A stretch of DNA of 64,000 bases from Mycobacterium sp. 1554424.7. Its GTDB lineage: Bacteria; Actinomycetota; Actinomycetes; Mycobacteriales; Mycobacteriaceae. The notes beneath the pieces were generated by a model. It was not told where the DNA came from, did no database searches, and saw only the letters and a list, made by a program, of their open reading frames with translations. Below, one piece after another: positions 25,644-33,504 of the stretch. Made by a program: the position numbers and the translations under genes. Location of the stretch: contig NZ_LZSE01000122.1 in assembly GCF_001665295.1 (NCBI RefSeq), positions 105,771 through 169,770 on the forward strand. Direction: 5' to 3'. Each line of letters starts with the position of its first letter. Position 1 is the first letter of the stretch.

Positions 25644-26033
25644 TCACTTCTTGTGACGCGTGAGGTCCCGAGCCGGCCTGAATTCAGGTCGGTCCAGAAC
25701 GCGTAGCCAGCTGCCGTCCGGCTGCCGGCGGGCCACCTGCGCGCGGGCACCGACGTCGTCCTTGGGCAACGTCGACGTCAGGGCAAGATCCCCGCAGATC
25801 AGCGTCGGCAGCGTCTCCTCAGGTTCGACGGGCGCCGATCCGCTGCGGCTGGCGAGCACCTTCTCCCATAGCGAGCGAATTGCGTCGCGACCGGTGGTCT
25901 GCTCGCCCGGCGGGTAAGCCATGACGGCGTCGTCTTCGTAGAGTGCCGCGATCCCTTCGGCGTCGCCGGCCTTGACGCGTTCGACGAACAGCCTGGTGAG
26001 ATCCTCTGGGTGCTGTGCCTTCTCGCGTTGCAT
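25644..26033 (-). CDS. SnoaL-like nuclear transport factor 2 fold protein
   Basis: 129 residues. Cone-shaped NTF2-like fold: LTRLFVERVKAGDAEGIAALYEDDAVMAYPPG, then TTGRDAIRSLWEKVL, and a C-terminal strand RRQPDGSWLRVLDRPEF. Such proteins act as small hydrolases or isomerases or only bind ligands. It is divergent from the LysR gene and is therefore its likely target. Confidence 0.8.
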   Translation of the reverse strand: MQREKAQHPEDLTRLFVERVKAGDAEGIAALYEDDAVMAYPPGEQTTGRDAIRSLWEKVLASRSGSAPVEPEETLPTLICGDLALTSTLPKDDVGARAQVARRQPDGSWLRVLDRPEFRPARDLTRHKK

Positions 26034-26079
26034 GATCCTCCTCCTTTTGTTCTGTACCTCCACGGTGCAACGCCCTGAG

Positions 26080-26098
26080 CTAGAAGTCCAACAACTAG
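26080..26098. promoter_or_regulatory. putative LysR box, CTAG-N11-CTAG
   Basis: In the 92-bp gap between the SnoaL-like gene and the LysR gene, CTAG (26080-26083) and CTAG (26095-26098) are separated by exactly 11 bp, with another CTAG at 26111-26114. LysR regulators commonly bind T-N11-A type dyads between divergent genes. Binding is inference. Confidence 0.45.
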
Positions 26099-26125
26099 TT
26101 TTGGTAGCTACTAGAATCCACGTTT

Positions 26126-27004
26126 ATGGAGTTGCGCCAGCTGGAGTACTTCGTCGCGGTGGCCGAGGAGGCCAATTTCACCCGCGCCGCGCAGCGCGTG
26201 CTCATCAGCCAATCCGGCGTGAGCGCCCAGATCCGCCAACTCGAACGCGAGCTGGGGCAGGAACTGTTCGACCGGTCGACCCGACAGGCGCGCCTGACCC
26301 CGGCCGGCGAGGCCGCGCTCGCACCTGCCCGGGCCGCCCTGGCCGCCGCGGCCGATGTCCAGCACGCGGTGGACGAGGTCACCGGACTCATGCGGGGGCG
26401 GTTGGCCATCGGGATGGTGATCGGCTGCACGATCACCCCGCTGTTCGTGGCAATGGAGAAGTTTCATCGCCGGCACCCCGGCATCGAAATGGCGGTGAGC
26501 GAGGACAACTCCGAACAGATGGCCGACGCGGTGCGGTCCGGGCGACTCGATGTCGCCCTGATCGGCGCGACGGGCAAGCTCCCCGACGGGCTCGACGGTA
26601 TGACCATCATCAGCGAAGACCTCTCCGCCCTCCTCCCGCATGGGCATGCGCTGGCCCGTCGCGCAAAACTGCCCATCGGCCGGCTCGACGGCGAACCCAT
26701 CGTGTGCATGCCGGTCGGCACCGGGATTCGTGCCACGCTCGACGTGGGTTGCGCCGCAGCGGGATTCGCTCCCCACATCGCGGTCGAGGCAAGCCATGCC
26801 GATGCCGTAGCCGAGCTGACCCACCGCGGCCTCGGCGTAGGCGTGCTCAGCGCATCGATGACGACCCGCTACGCCAAGCGGCTGACCGCCGTGCCGTTAA
26901 CCGGGATCCCCGTTCCCGCCCTGCTCGCGGTGGTGTGGTCCCCGTCACCCAGCCCCGCCGCGCGCGCCTTCATCCCACAGCTGCGCGCGGCGTTCGGCGG
27001 CTGA
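26126..27004 (+). CDS. LysR-family transcriptional regulator
   Basis: 292 residues. N-terminal winged helix MELRQLEYFVAVAEEANFTRAAQRVLISQSGVSAQIRQLERELG followed by the linker helix and the LysR substrate-binding domain (~90-290; LAIGMVIGCTITPLFVAMEKF). Divergent from the SnoaL-like gene with a LysR box between them. Inducer unknown. Confidence 0.93.
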   Translation: MELRQLEYFVAVAEEANFTRAAQRVLISQSGVSAQIRQLERELGQELFDRSTRQARLTPAGEAALAPARAALAAAADVQHAVDEVTGLMRGRLAIGMVIGCTITPLFVAMEKFHRRHPGIEMAVSEDNSEQMADAVRSGRLDVALIGATGKLPDGLDGMTIISEDLSALLPHGHALARRAKLPIGRLDGEPIVCMPVGTGIRATLDVGCAAAGFAPHIAVEASHADAVAELTHRGLGVGVLSASMTTRYAKRLTAVPLTGIPVPALLAVVWSPSPSPAARAFIPQLRAAFGG

Positions 27005-27053
27005 TCGGGGCCCGTGGCGTTATCCGCGCCCTTGATTCGGGAATCCTGGTCCA

Positions 27054-28550
27054 ATGTTCACACCGTTTCGTCGCTCGCGGGTCGGCACCCGGTTCGGGCC
27101 CTACGAGCTGCGATCGCTGGTCGGCGCGGGCGGGATGGGCGAGGTGTACCGGGCCTACGACACGAATAAGGGTCGGATGGTCGCGCTCAAACTGTTGCGC
27201 CCCGAGCTGGCGGCGGACCCGGGTTTCCAGCAGCGCTTCCGGCGCGAGTCCCAGCTGGCCGCGCGGTTGCAGGAACCGCACGTCATCCCGGTGCACGACT
27301 TCGGCGAAATCGACGGGGTGCTCTTCATCGACATGCGCCTCGTCGACGGGGGCAGCCTGAAAGATCTGCTTCGCGAGCGGGGCGCGCTCGATCCCGGGCA
27401 GGCGGCGGCAATCACGGCGCAGGTGGCGTCGGCGCTGGACGCGGCCCACGCCGAGGGCCTGGTGCATCGCGACGTCAAGCCGGAGAACGTGCTGCTCACC
27501 CACGACAACTTCGCCTACCTGGTCGACTTCGGCCTCGCTCAGGCGCACGGCGATCCCAGCCTGACGGCGGGCGGACCGTTGATCGGGTCGTGCGCCTACA
27601 TGGCGCCCGAACGATTCAGCGGCGGCCCGGTGGGACCGCAGGCCGACGTCTACTCGTTGGCGTGCGTGCTCTACGAGTGCCTCACCGGTCATTCGCCGTT
27701 CGAGGGCGCGGAGATCCCGCAGCTGATCACCGCGCATCTGCAGATGCCGCCGCCCCGGCCGAGCATCATGCGCCGGGGGATCGACAAGGCGCTCGACGAC
27801 GTCATCGCGCGTGGGATGGCCAAGGAGCCCGCCGCCCGGTTCTCCTCCGCGGGCGAGCTGGCCAGGGCGGCTTTCGGCCTGACACCGGCGACCCCGCAGC
27901 CGGCCCCGCCACCGCCCGAGCTGCCTCCGAGCGCGCCGTCACGCACCCGAGCGTTCTCGACCGTGTTCCCGAACCCGGACGACACCGGTTACAGCCCGTA
28001 CCCGCCGCCCGCGCCGAAGCCGCAGCGGCCGGGCAGGCGCAGTCCCGCGCTCGGCCGGGCACCCGTTCTCGTGGCCGGGGCGGCGGCGGCCTTGTTGGTT
28101 GTCGCGGCGGTTATCGCGGCGACGCTGGTTGTCTTCGGCGGTTCACGCGACAATGCATCGCCCCAAACGCCGTCGGCGGCGCCCCGGACCCCGTCGACGA
28201 CGAAGACGCCGTCGCTGTCACAGCCGGTGCAGGGCGCCGACGGCCTGGGCTTCGTGGGTGAGACGGCGCGGTGCGACCCGGGCAGTCCGCCGGCCCTGGT
28301 GGTGCGAACCGCCCAGTCGCTCGCGGTGGTGTGCCAAACCGCGCCCGGCAGTTTCTACTACCGGGGCGAGCGCATCCGGGATGGCGCCCACATCGAACTG
28401 ACCGACGCGGTGCCCTCCGCGGGCGGGTTCGACGTCACCAATCCGGAAAACGGGGTTCGCTACGAGGTGCGCCCGGAACGGCTTCGCATCATCAGCAACG
28501 GCCACGTCGACTCCTCGGAACCGGTCCTGCAATACGCAAGCGCCACTTAG
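27054..28550 (+). CDS. transmembrane Ser/Thr protein kinase
   Basis: 498 residues. Kinase domain ~15-275: glycine loop VGAGGMGEVY, catalytic Lys46 in MVALKLL, HRDVKPENVLL with Asp140, DFG at 158-160, and YMAPERFSG with the PER motif. A Pro-rich juxtamembrane linker (~280-335) leads to one membrane span (~336-362) and an extracellular domain of ~135 residues ending SEPVLQYASAT; that domain has no PASTA repeat but two cysteines. Domain order is that of mycobacterial PknE/F/H/J-type sensors. Ligand unknown. Its stop overlaps the convergent FAD oxidase end. Confidence 0.92.
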   Translation: MFTPFRRSRVGTRFGPYELRSLVGAGGMGEVYRAYDTNKGRMVALKLLRPELAADPGFQQRFRRESQLAARLQEPHVIPVHDFGEIDGVLFIDMRLVDGGSLKDLLRERGALDPGQAAAITAQVASALDAAHAEGLVHRDVKPENVLLTHDNFAYLVDFGLAQAHGDPSLTAGGPLIGSCAYMAPERFSGGPVGPQADVYSLACVLYECLTGHSPFEGAEIPQLITAHLQMPPPRPSIMRRGIDKALDDVIARGMAKEPAARFSSAGELARAAFGLTPATPQPAPPPPELPPSAPSRTRAFSTVFPNPDDTGYSPYPPPAPKPQRPGRRSPALGRAPVLVAGAAAALLVVAAVIAATLVVFGGSRDNASPQTPSAAPRTPSTTKTPSLSQPVQGADGLGFVGETARCDPGSPPALVVRTAQSLAVVCQTAPGSFYYRGERIRDGAHIELTDAVPSAGGFDVTNPENGVRYEVRPERLRIISNGHVDSSEPVLQYASAT

Positions 28551-29926
28551 GTTTCGCCGAACAGCACGTCCGGGTTGAGAATCCCCGCCGGGTCGAAGCT
28601 GTCCTTGATGCGGCGCATCAGGTCCACCTTGACCGGATCTTCGAGCTGCAGGAAGTACGGGGTCTTGGCGCGGCCCAGACCGTGTTCGCCCGAGATCGCG
28701 CCGCCCAATTCCATTGCCAGCGCCAGGATGTCGGTCATCAGCTGCTTCTTTTTGACCGGGTCCTTGCAGATGATGGCCAGGTGCACGTTGCCGTCGCCGG
28801 CATGGCCGCAGCCGGCCGCCGCGCCGCCGGCGGTCGCCGCCAGCTCGCGCGCGGCGGCGAGGAACTTCGGCATCGCCGAGCGCGGCACCACGGTGTCGAT
28901 GATGTCGTCGGCGCCGATCGCCTTGGCCGTCCAGAACGCCTTCTCGCGCGCCTCGATCAGCTTGCGCGCCGAAACCCCTTCCAGCACATAGGCATCGACG
29001 GCGCCCAGCTCGATCACCAGCTCGCCGGCCCGCTCGACGTCCTCGTCGAGCCGTTCCGCGGTGCGGTTCTCAAGCGCCACAACGAGATACGCCTGGCAAC
29101 TATCGCGGACGTTGTCCGGGACGCCGAGCTCCAGGTTCTGGGTGTGGACGAGCGCGGCCATCGTCATGTTGTCGATGTATTCGAGGATGTAGGGCGCCAG
29201 GCCGCTGGCGAGCACTTGCGGCACCGCCTCCATGACCTGGTCGAAGTCGGCGAACGGGGCGAGCACGGTGGCGGCGTGGTCGAGGCGCGGGTGCAGCTTG
29301 ACGGTCACCTCGGTGGCCAGGGCCAGGGTGCCCTCGGAGCCGACGATGAGCTGGGTCAGGTCGTAGCCGGTGGAGACCTTGGCGATCTTTCCGCCGGTGC
29401 GGATGATCTCGCCGGTCGGCAGGACCGCCTGCAGCCCGAGCACGTTGTGGCGGGCGATGCCGTACTTGACCGCGCGCATGCCGCCGGCATTGGTGCCGAC
29501 GTTGCCGCCGACGCTGGAGGACAGCTCGCCCGGCTGCACCATGTAGCTCAGCCCGGAGTCGGCGGTCGCGGCGTCCAGCTCGGTCAGTGTGACGCCGGGT
29601 TGGACGACGGCGACCTGGTTGGTGGTGTCGACCTCGAGGATCGCGTTCATCCGCTCGAACGAGATCAGCAGGCCGTCCTCGCGCGGGATCGCCGCGCCCG
29701 ACAGGCCGCTGCCGGAGCCGCGGGCGGTCACCGGAATCTGTTGTGCCGTCGCGGTTTTCAGCAGCGCGGCGACCTCTTCGGCGGTGGCCGGTTTGGCGAC
29801 GTAGGCCGGCTTCTGCGGCGCCGACGTCAACACCTCGTCGTGCCAGTAGTCCTCGGGGATCGCGTCGCCCGTCAGCAGGTTGTGCTCGCCGACGATTTCG
29901 GCGAACCGCGCCGTCATATCGCTCAT
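28547..29926 (-). CDS. FAD-linked D-2-hydroxyacid oxidase/dehydrogenase (GlcD type)
   Basis: 459 residues, VAO/PCMH flavoprotein. FAD-binding part: VAKPATAEEVAALLKTA, VTARGSGSGLSGAAIPREDG, VQPGVTLTELDA, SVGGNVGTNAGGMRAVKYG. C-terminal oxidase cap includes GCGHAGDGNVHL and AISGEHGLGRAKTPY. Probably oxidises a D-lactate or D-2-hydroxy acid. Same length as Rv2280 of M. tuberculosis from memory, supporting synteny. Start ATG at 29926. Confidence 0.92.
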   Translation of the reverse strand: MSDMTARFAEIVGEHNLLTGDAIPEDYWHDEVLTSAPQKPAYVAKPATAEEVAALLKTATAQQIPVTARGSGSGLSGAAIPREDGLLISFERMNAILEVDTTNQVAVVQPGVTLTELDAATADSGLSYMVQPGELSSSVGGNVGTNAGGMRAVKYGIARHNVLGLQAVLPTGEIIRTGGKIAKVSTGYDLTQLIVGSEGTLALATEVTVKLHPRLDHAATVLAPFADFDQVMEAVPQVLASGLAPYILEYIDNMTMAALVHTQNLELGVPDNVRDSCQAYLVVALENRTAERLDEDVERAGELVIELGAVDAYVLEGVSARKLIEAREKAFWTAKAIGADDIIDTVVPRSAMPKFLAAARELAATAGGAAAGCGHAGDGNVHLAIICKDPVKKKQLMTDILALAMELGGAISGEHGLGRAKTPYFLQLEDPVKVDLMRRIKDSFDPAGILNPDVLFGET

Positions 29927-29977
29927 CGCTGGCCTCACCTTCCAAGGTGCCGGACAGCGATTCACTCTAATAGGCGG

Positions 29978-30181
29978 TTACCGGGTGTCGGCCGACCAGA
30001 GGTGACCGCAGGTCGGGCACTGCAGGTGCACGACCCACGCCCGGTTGCTCAGCAGATACTGCCAGTGGTTCGTGCAGTTGCGGGGGCCGCGGCAGTCGTC
30101 GCAGTGCCTGCCGTGGTCGCATTGTGGGCAGGGGAGCCAGGCGCGTCGGCCGCGGTCGGCGTGGGGATCAATCGGTAACAC
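29978..30181 (-). CDS. small zinc-ribbon protein
   Basis: 67 residues, GTG start at 30181 overlapping the end of the upstream small gene by 14 bp. Cysteine pattern: CPQCDHGRHCDDCRGPRNC then a C-terminal LQCPTCGHLW, i.e. two or three CxxC knuckles that probably bind zinc. No other domain. The longer open frame to 30322 uses an upstream reading unlike any family. Function unknown; probably partner of the gene it overlaps. Confidence 0.6.
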   Translation of the reverse strand: MLPIDPHADRGRRAWLPCPQCDHGRHCDDCRGPRNCTNHWQYLLSNRAWVVHLQCPTCGHLWSADTR

Positions 30182-30404
30182 GGTTCGCTGCCCGATCCGG
30201 GAGAACTCCCGCGTCGACCAGCTCGTCGTAGATTCGCTGCTGGTCGTCGTCCAGCCCGCTGTAGAGCAGGTCCCAGGCGCGCTCTTCCTCCGCGAGCACG
30301 TGATCGGGATCCCAGTCGCCACCGATCGCCTCGAGAACCGCGGCGCGTCGACGCGCTTCGTCGAGCGTCAGGTCGTATGCGAAATCGCCTGGATTTTTGG
30401 ACAT
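30168..30404 (-). CDS. small acidic hypothetical protein
   Basis: 78 residues: MSKNPGDFAYDLTLDEARRRAAVLEAIGG then DWDPDHVLAEEERAWDLLYSGLDDDQQ, all helical and acidic, without signal peptide or membrane span. Start ATG at 30404. It overlaps the small zinc-ribbon gene, so the two are translationally coupled. No function can be assigned. Confidence 0.6.
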   Translation of the reverse strand: MSKNPGDFAYDLTLDEARRRAAVLEAIGGDWDPDHVLAEEERAWDLLYSGLDDDQQRIYDELVDAGVLPDRAANRVTD

Positions 30405-31049
30405 GGATCTCCCACGGATTGGAATTGTGATTCCGGCGCTGGCGCCGGTGCACCGGCTGATCACGGCCGAGAGGTTTCGCAGAGACTAACCGAGCGTGGC
30501 CTATCCGGAAACTTGAACGCGTGCCAGGTCACGCCCCTCCGAATGTCCGGGATCCCGAGCCCCGCACTACCGGTATTTCTTCCGCCTGACCGCCTGTCGG
30601 GGGTCGTGGCGTGAGCCTAACGCCGGCTAGCTGCATGAATGGACTGAGACCGGGCATCCGCCTCGACGGCCAACGGCGCGGCTACGCAGCCCGGCTAGGT
30701 GGTGAGTGGGCGTCGCCGTTGGGCCACCCGGGTTTCGCTGTGCACAACATCACACTCGAGTAGCCGATTTGAGTCGCCTGCTACGAGAGGTCAACGAGAT
30801 GCCTTCGACCGTCCCATTCCCAAGCTCCAAAGGTGCACGCGGGGTGGATCGACACCGAATATGGCGGACACTGTGGCAGAAGCGAAGCTTTCACCCGGCA
30901 ACGTCGTTCCCAGACGCTGGCTGCGATTCAGCACGGTGACGAGGAGGTGCTGACCGACGACAGGAGCCGCCAGGTCAAGGCGTCGCTGCCCCACGACCTC
31001 GCTTCGCTGTGATCTGCCCTGGTGACTACTGACGCGAAAGGAATCAGTG
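30405..31049. other. intergenic region, no supported gene
   Basis: About 645 bp between the small acidic gene and the VOC gene. Open frames here are short and lack family similarity or ribosome sites; some stretches around 30790-31010 look like decayed coding sequence but I cannot identify it. The last bases hold GAAAGGA, the ribosome site of the VOC gene. Confidence 0.4.
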
Positions 31050-31586
31050 ATGTCGCTCGAACCAATGGCCGGCCTTGCCATCAACCACGTGGGGGTGACC
31101 GTCCCCGATATTAATGCGGCGATTCACTGGTATGGGGCGGTCTTCGGCTTCCGCTGCATCATGGGCCCGCGGGAGCTTGATTCCGGCGGACACCCCGAGG
31201 CCGCCGGCGTGTTCGGCAATCGGTTTCGCCGGGCCTGGCAGGCGCATCTGCTCAGCGCGAATTCGGTTGGTATCGAGCTCTTCCAGTTCGTTGACCCGCC
31301 CACGCGCGGGCCGCGGTCGCCGGAGGAGTCGGTGCCCTGGCTCGATCGCGGCCTGTGGCACTTATGCATCACCCACCCGGACGTCGCGGGCATGGTCGAC
31401 CGCATCGTCGATCAGGGTGGCACGTTGCTGGCGGCGCCGTACCACTTCGTGCCCGGCCGGCCTTGGATGCTGGCGTACACCACCGATCCGTGGGGCACCG
31501 TGCTCGAGGTGATGAGCCACAGCTACGCCGAGGCGTTCAGCAATTGGCCTCAGCCGGGGCAGTTGTCGCCACCCACGCTCATGTGA
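31050..31586 (+). CDS. VOC/glyoxalase-family protein
   Basis: 178 residues. Starts MSLEPMAGLAINHVGVTVPDINAAIHWYGAVFGF, the classic first half of a vicinal-oxygen-chelate domain with a metal His; the second half has LWHLCITHPDVAGMVDRI and a glutamate in YTTDPWGTVLEVMSHS. Metal-dependent isomerase, dioxygenase or lyase; substrate unknown. Ribosome site GAAAGGA before the ATG at 31050. Another VOC gene lies at 37095. Confidence 0.85.
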   Translation: MSLEPMAGLAINHVGVTVPDINAAIHWYGAVFGFRCIMGPRELDSGGHPEAAGVFGNRFRRAWQAHLLSANSVGIELFQFVDPPTRGPRSPEESVPWLDRGLWHLCITHPDVAGMVDRIVDQGGTLLAAPYHFVPGRPWMLAYTTDPWGTVLEVMSHSYAEAFSNWPQPGQLSPPTLM

Positions 31587-31609
31587 CCGCCGTGCCCAGC
31601 ACTGATCGA

Positions 31610-32464
31610 TTACGGCTGGTCTAGCAACCGGATGGGGTGCAGGCCGTCGACCGCGCCGACGAACGGCGGGTGGATGCTGTAGCCGATCATGCGTTGCAGG
31701 TCTGGCGAGAGCGATCGCGCCATGTCGCGCGGGATCGACAGGGTGAACGCTTCCATCGGTCGGAGCCACGGTTGGCAGTATTGGGCGGTGACGGCGAGCC
31801 GCGCGCGGTCGGTCGTGTTGGCGCCGCCGCCGTGCCACAGGGTTCCCACGAAAAAAACGCAGGAGCCGGCGGGCATGACGACGGGCAGCGTCGGATCATC
31901 CGGCCCGGGCGGGCGCCTGCCCCAGCGATGGCTGCCGGGCAGCAGCACCGTGGCGCCGTTGTCAGCGGTGAAGTCGTCGATCGCCCAGATCGTCGCGGCG
32001 GCCAAGGGATCCCGCGGACGTGGGATCGGGTAGAACCCGTCGTCGTGATGAGGCAGCTGGGGCGACTCACCCGGCTGAATGTTGATGGCCTGCAACGCCG
32101 AAAGCAGGTAATTGGGCATCAGCAGTCGATCGAGGACCGCCAGCACGCGCGGATGGTCGGCGAGCCGGTCGCACACGCGGCTCCTGCTCAGCACGCTGTA
32201 GATGCGCTGGGTGCGCCGGCCTTCGAAGGAGTTGCGTCCGGTGGGGCCGAGCCAGGGCGTGACGGTGTCACGGATCTGCTGACACTGGTCGGCGCTGAGC
32301 AGGTTCTCCCAGATGACGTAGCCGTCGCGGTCGAGGGCTTCCATGTCGGCATCGACGAGCGCGGGGTCGACGGCCGCGCCGCTGCTCGGTGTCCATTTGT
32401 GCCGGCCCGCCAGATCGCTTTTGAGGTCGTCCAGCGTCGTGACCGGATCGTCGTCGATGCTCAT
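31610..32464 (-). CDS. phytanoyl-CoA dioxygenase-family (PhyH) oxygenase
   Basis: 284 residues. Fe(II)/2-oxoglutarate-dependent oxygenase fold: RDGYVIWENLLSADQCQQIRD, iron motif PHHDDGFYPIP (HxD), and distal His in FFVGTLWHGGGANTTDRARLAV with the 2OG-binding Arg. Probably hydroxylates a small lipid or metabolite; substrate unknown. Convergent with the VOC gene. Confidence 0.88.
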   Translation of the reverse strand: MSIDDDPVTTLDDLKSDLAGRHKWTPSSGAAVDPALVDADMEALDRDGYVIWENLLSADQCQQIRDTVTPWLGPTGRNSFEGRRTQRIYSVLSRSRVCDRLADHPRVLAVLDRLLMPNYLLSALQAINIQPGESPQLPHHDDGFYPIPRPRDPLAAATIWAIDDFTADNGATVLLPGSHRWGRRPPGPDDPTLPVVMPAGSCVFFVGTLWHGGGANTTDRARLAVTAQYCQPWLRPMEAFTLSIPRDMARSLSPDLQRMIGYSIHPPFVGAVDGLHPIRLLDQP

Positions 32465-32509
32465 ACCCCGACACTGAACCCAACTCGACTGGGGGTCAAG
32501 GGTAAGCGT

Positions 32510-33022
32510 CTACTCCCGCCAGCGCTCGCCGAGCGCTTTCGCCGCCGTGGACACCTTCATGACGAGACGACGCTCGCGATTCCTGACCGGAACAAAGTGG
32601 TAGTGCTCGTAGAAGGATTGCGCCTCGTCGTCTATGGCGTCAACGACAATGAGCCGGCCGCCGCCGATTTCCGATGCGGCGACAGCTTTGCCTAGTGCAT
32701 CGAGAAGCAGCTGCTCGCCATATCCCTGACCTCGAAGCGATGTGTCGATCGCCAGGCGAGCAATCAAATATCCGGGTATGCGGGAATACCCGCCGGCGAT
32801 GGATCCCGAGAGGCCGTCGTCGTTGCGTACAACCTCGGTAGGACAGATGGCGAAATAGGCGCGGACTTTCTGCTCGCCGACCGGGGTCCACACGTACACG
32901 TGCGCGACTCCGCTGCTGTTCGCGCGACGGGCATGCGCGATGAGCCAGGTGTTCAGCGATTCCTTACCGCAGTCGAATCCTTCCAACGCGTGTGCGTCAG
33001 TGAGTCGCGCGGACTCGAACAT
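32510..33022 (-). CDS. tacT: GNAT toxin of type II toxin-antitoxin (TacT-like)
   Basis: 170 residues. Starts FESARLTDAHALEGFDCGKESLNTWL as in TacT/AtaT-type toxins; acetyl-CoA site ARLAIDTSLRGQGYGEQLLLDAL; the C-terminal tyrosine of the GNAT core in AQSFYEHYHFVPV. TacT acetylates aminoacyl-tRNA and halts translation (family knowledge). The antitoxin gene ends 3 bp upstream, the usual order. Base composition is lower in GC than the neighbours. Confidence 0.9.
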   Translation of the reverse strand: MFESARLTDAHALEGFDCGKESLNTWLIAHARRANSSGVAHVYVWTPVGEQKVRAYFAICPTEVVRNDDGLSGSIAGGYSRIPGYLIARLAIDTSLRGQGYGEQLLLDALGKAVAASEIGGGRLIVVDAIDDEAQSFYEHYHFVPVRNRERRLVMKVSTAAKALGERWRE

Positions 33023-33025
33023 TGT

Positions 33026-33295
33026 TCAACGCCTTGTGAACACCGCCGGTTTGCGTGCGGCTGCCGCCAGCCGCGGCGCGTCGTCAGCGGCATCGAGCGA
33101 GGACATCAGTTTGTCGAATTGTTCGGGCTCCATCGCCGTCACCAATTCCTGACGCAGGACGTCTTCGGCTCGTTGCATCGCAGCCTTCCGCACGAATTCC
33201 GACGTCGGCTCATGGACCAGGTTGGCGGCACGCTGGATGCGGTCCAAGGTCGCTTGCTCCGCGCGAAGCTCGATGCGCTTCGTCTTGACTGCCAC
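33026..33295 (-). CDS. tacA: DUF1778 antitoxin (TacA-like)
   Basis: 89 residues. Ribbon-helix-helix N terminus (KTKRIELRAEQATLDRIQRAANLVHEPTSEFVRKAAMQ) and an extended C-terminal tail that in this family wraps and blocks the GNAT toxin. First gene of the pair, so the operon is antitoxin then toxin. Repeated TGTAC words upstream are the probable autoregulatory operator. Confidence 0.9.
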   Translation of the reverse strand: MAVKTKRIELRAEQATLDRIQRAANLVHEPTSEFVRKAAMQRAEDVLRQELVTAMEPEQFDKLMSSLDAADDAPRLAAAARKPAVFTRR

Positions 33296-33332
33296 AGCGC
33301 CGCTTCCTTCCGTAGGTGCTACTCGTCTCGAT

Positions 33333-33353
33333 TGTACGGCAAGTGTACGTACA
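33333..33353. promoter_or_regulatory. probable TacA operator
   Basis: Upstream of the antitoxin start, TGTAC occurs at 33334-33338 and within the perfect palindrome TGTACGTACA (33344-33353). DUF1778 antitoxins bind such short palindromes near their own promoter. Binding is inference. Confidence 0.5.
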
Positions 33354-33504
33354 TGGCTAATGACGGTTGCGGCCAGGGCGGGGACCGCCCGACTAAGCCA
33401 GCTCTTAACTGACAGTGGCCCGACGGCGGGCGTTCGCGTCGAAGTAACGGGTGGTTCCTCATCGGTGCGGGATGCTGGGCGGGTACCGAAAGGGGAGGAC
33501 GGCC

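Noticed and set aside
28271-30178. 635-residue plus-strand open frame
   Set aside because: It is the complement of the FAD-linked oxidase, has no domain motif and shows the skewed composition of GC-rich shadow frames.
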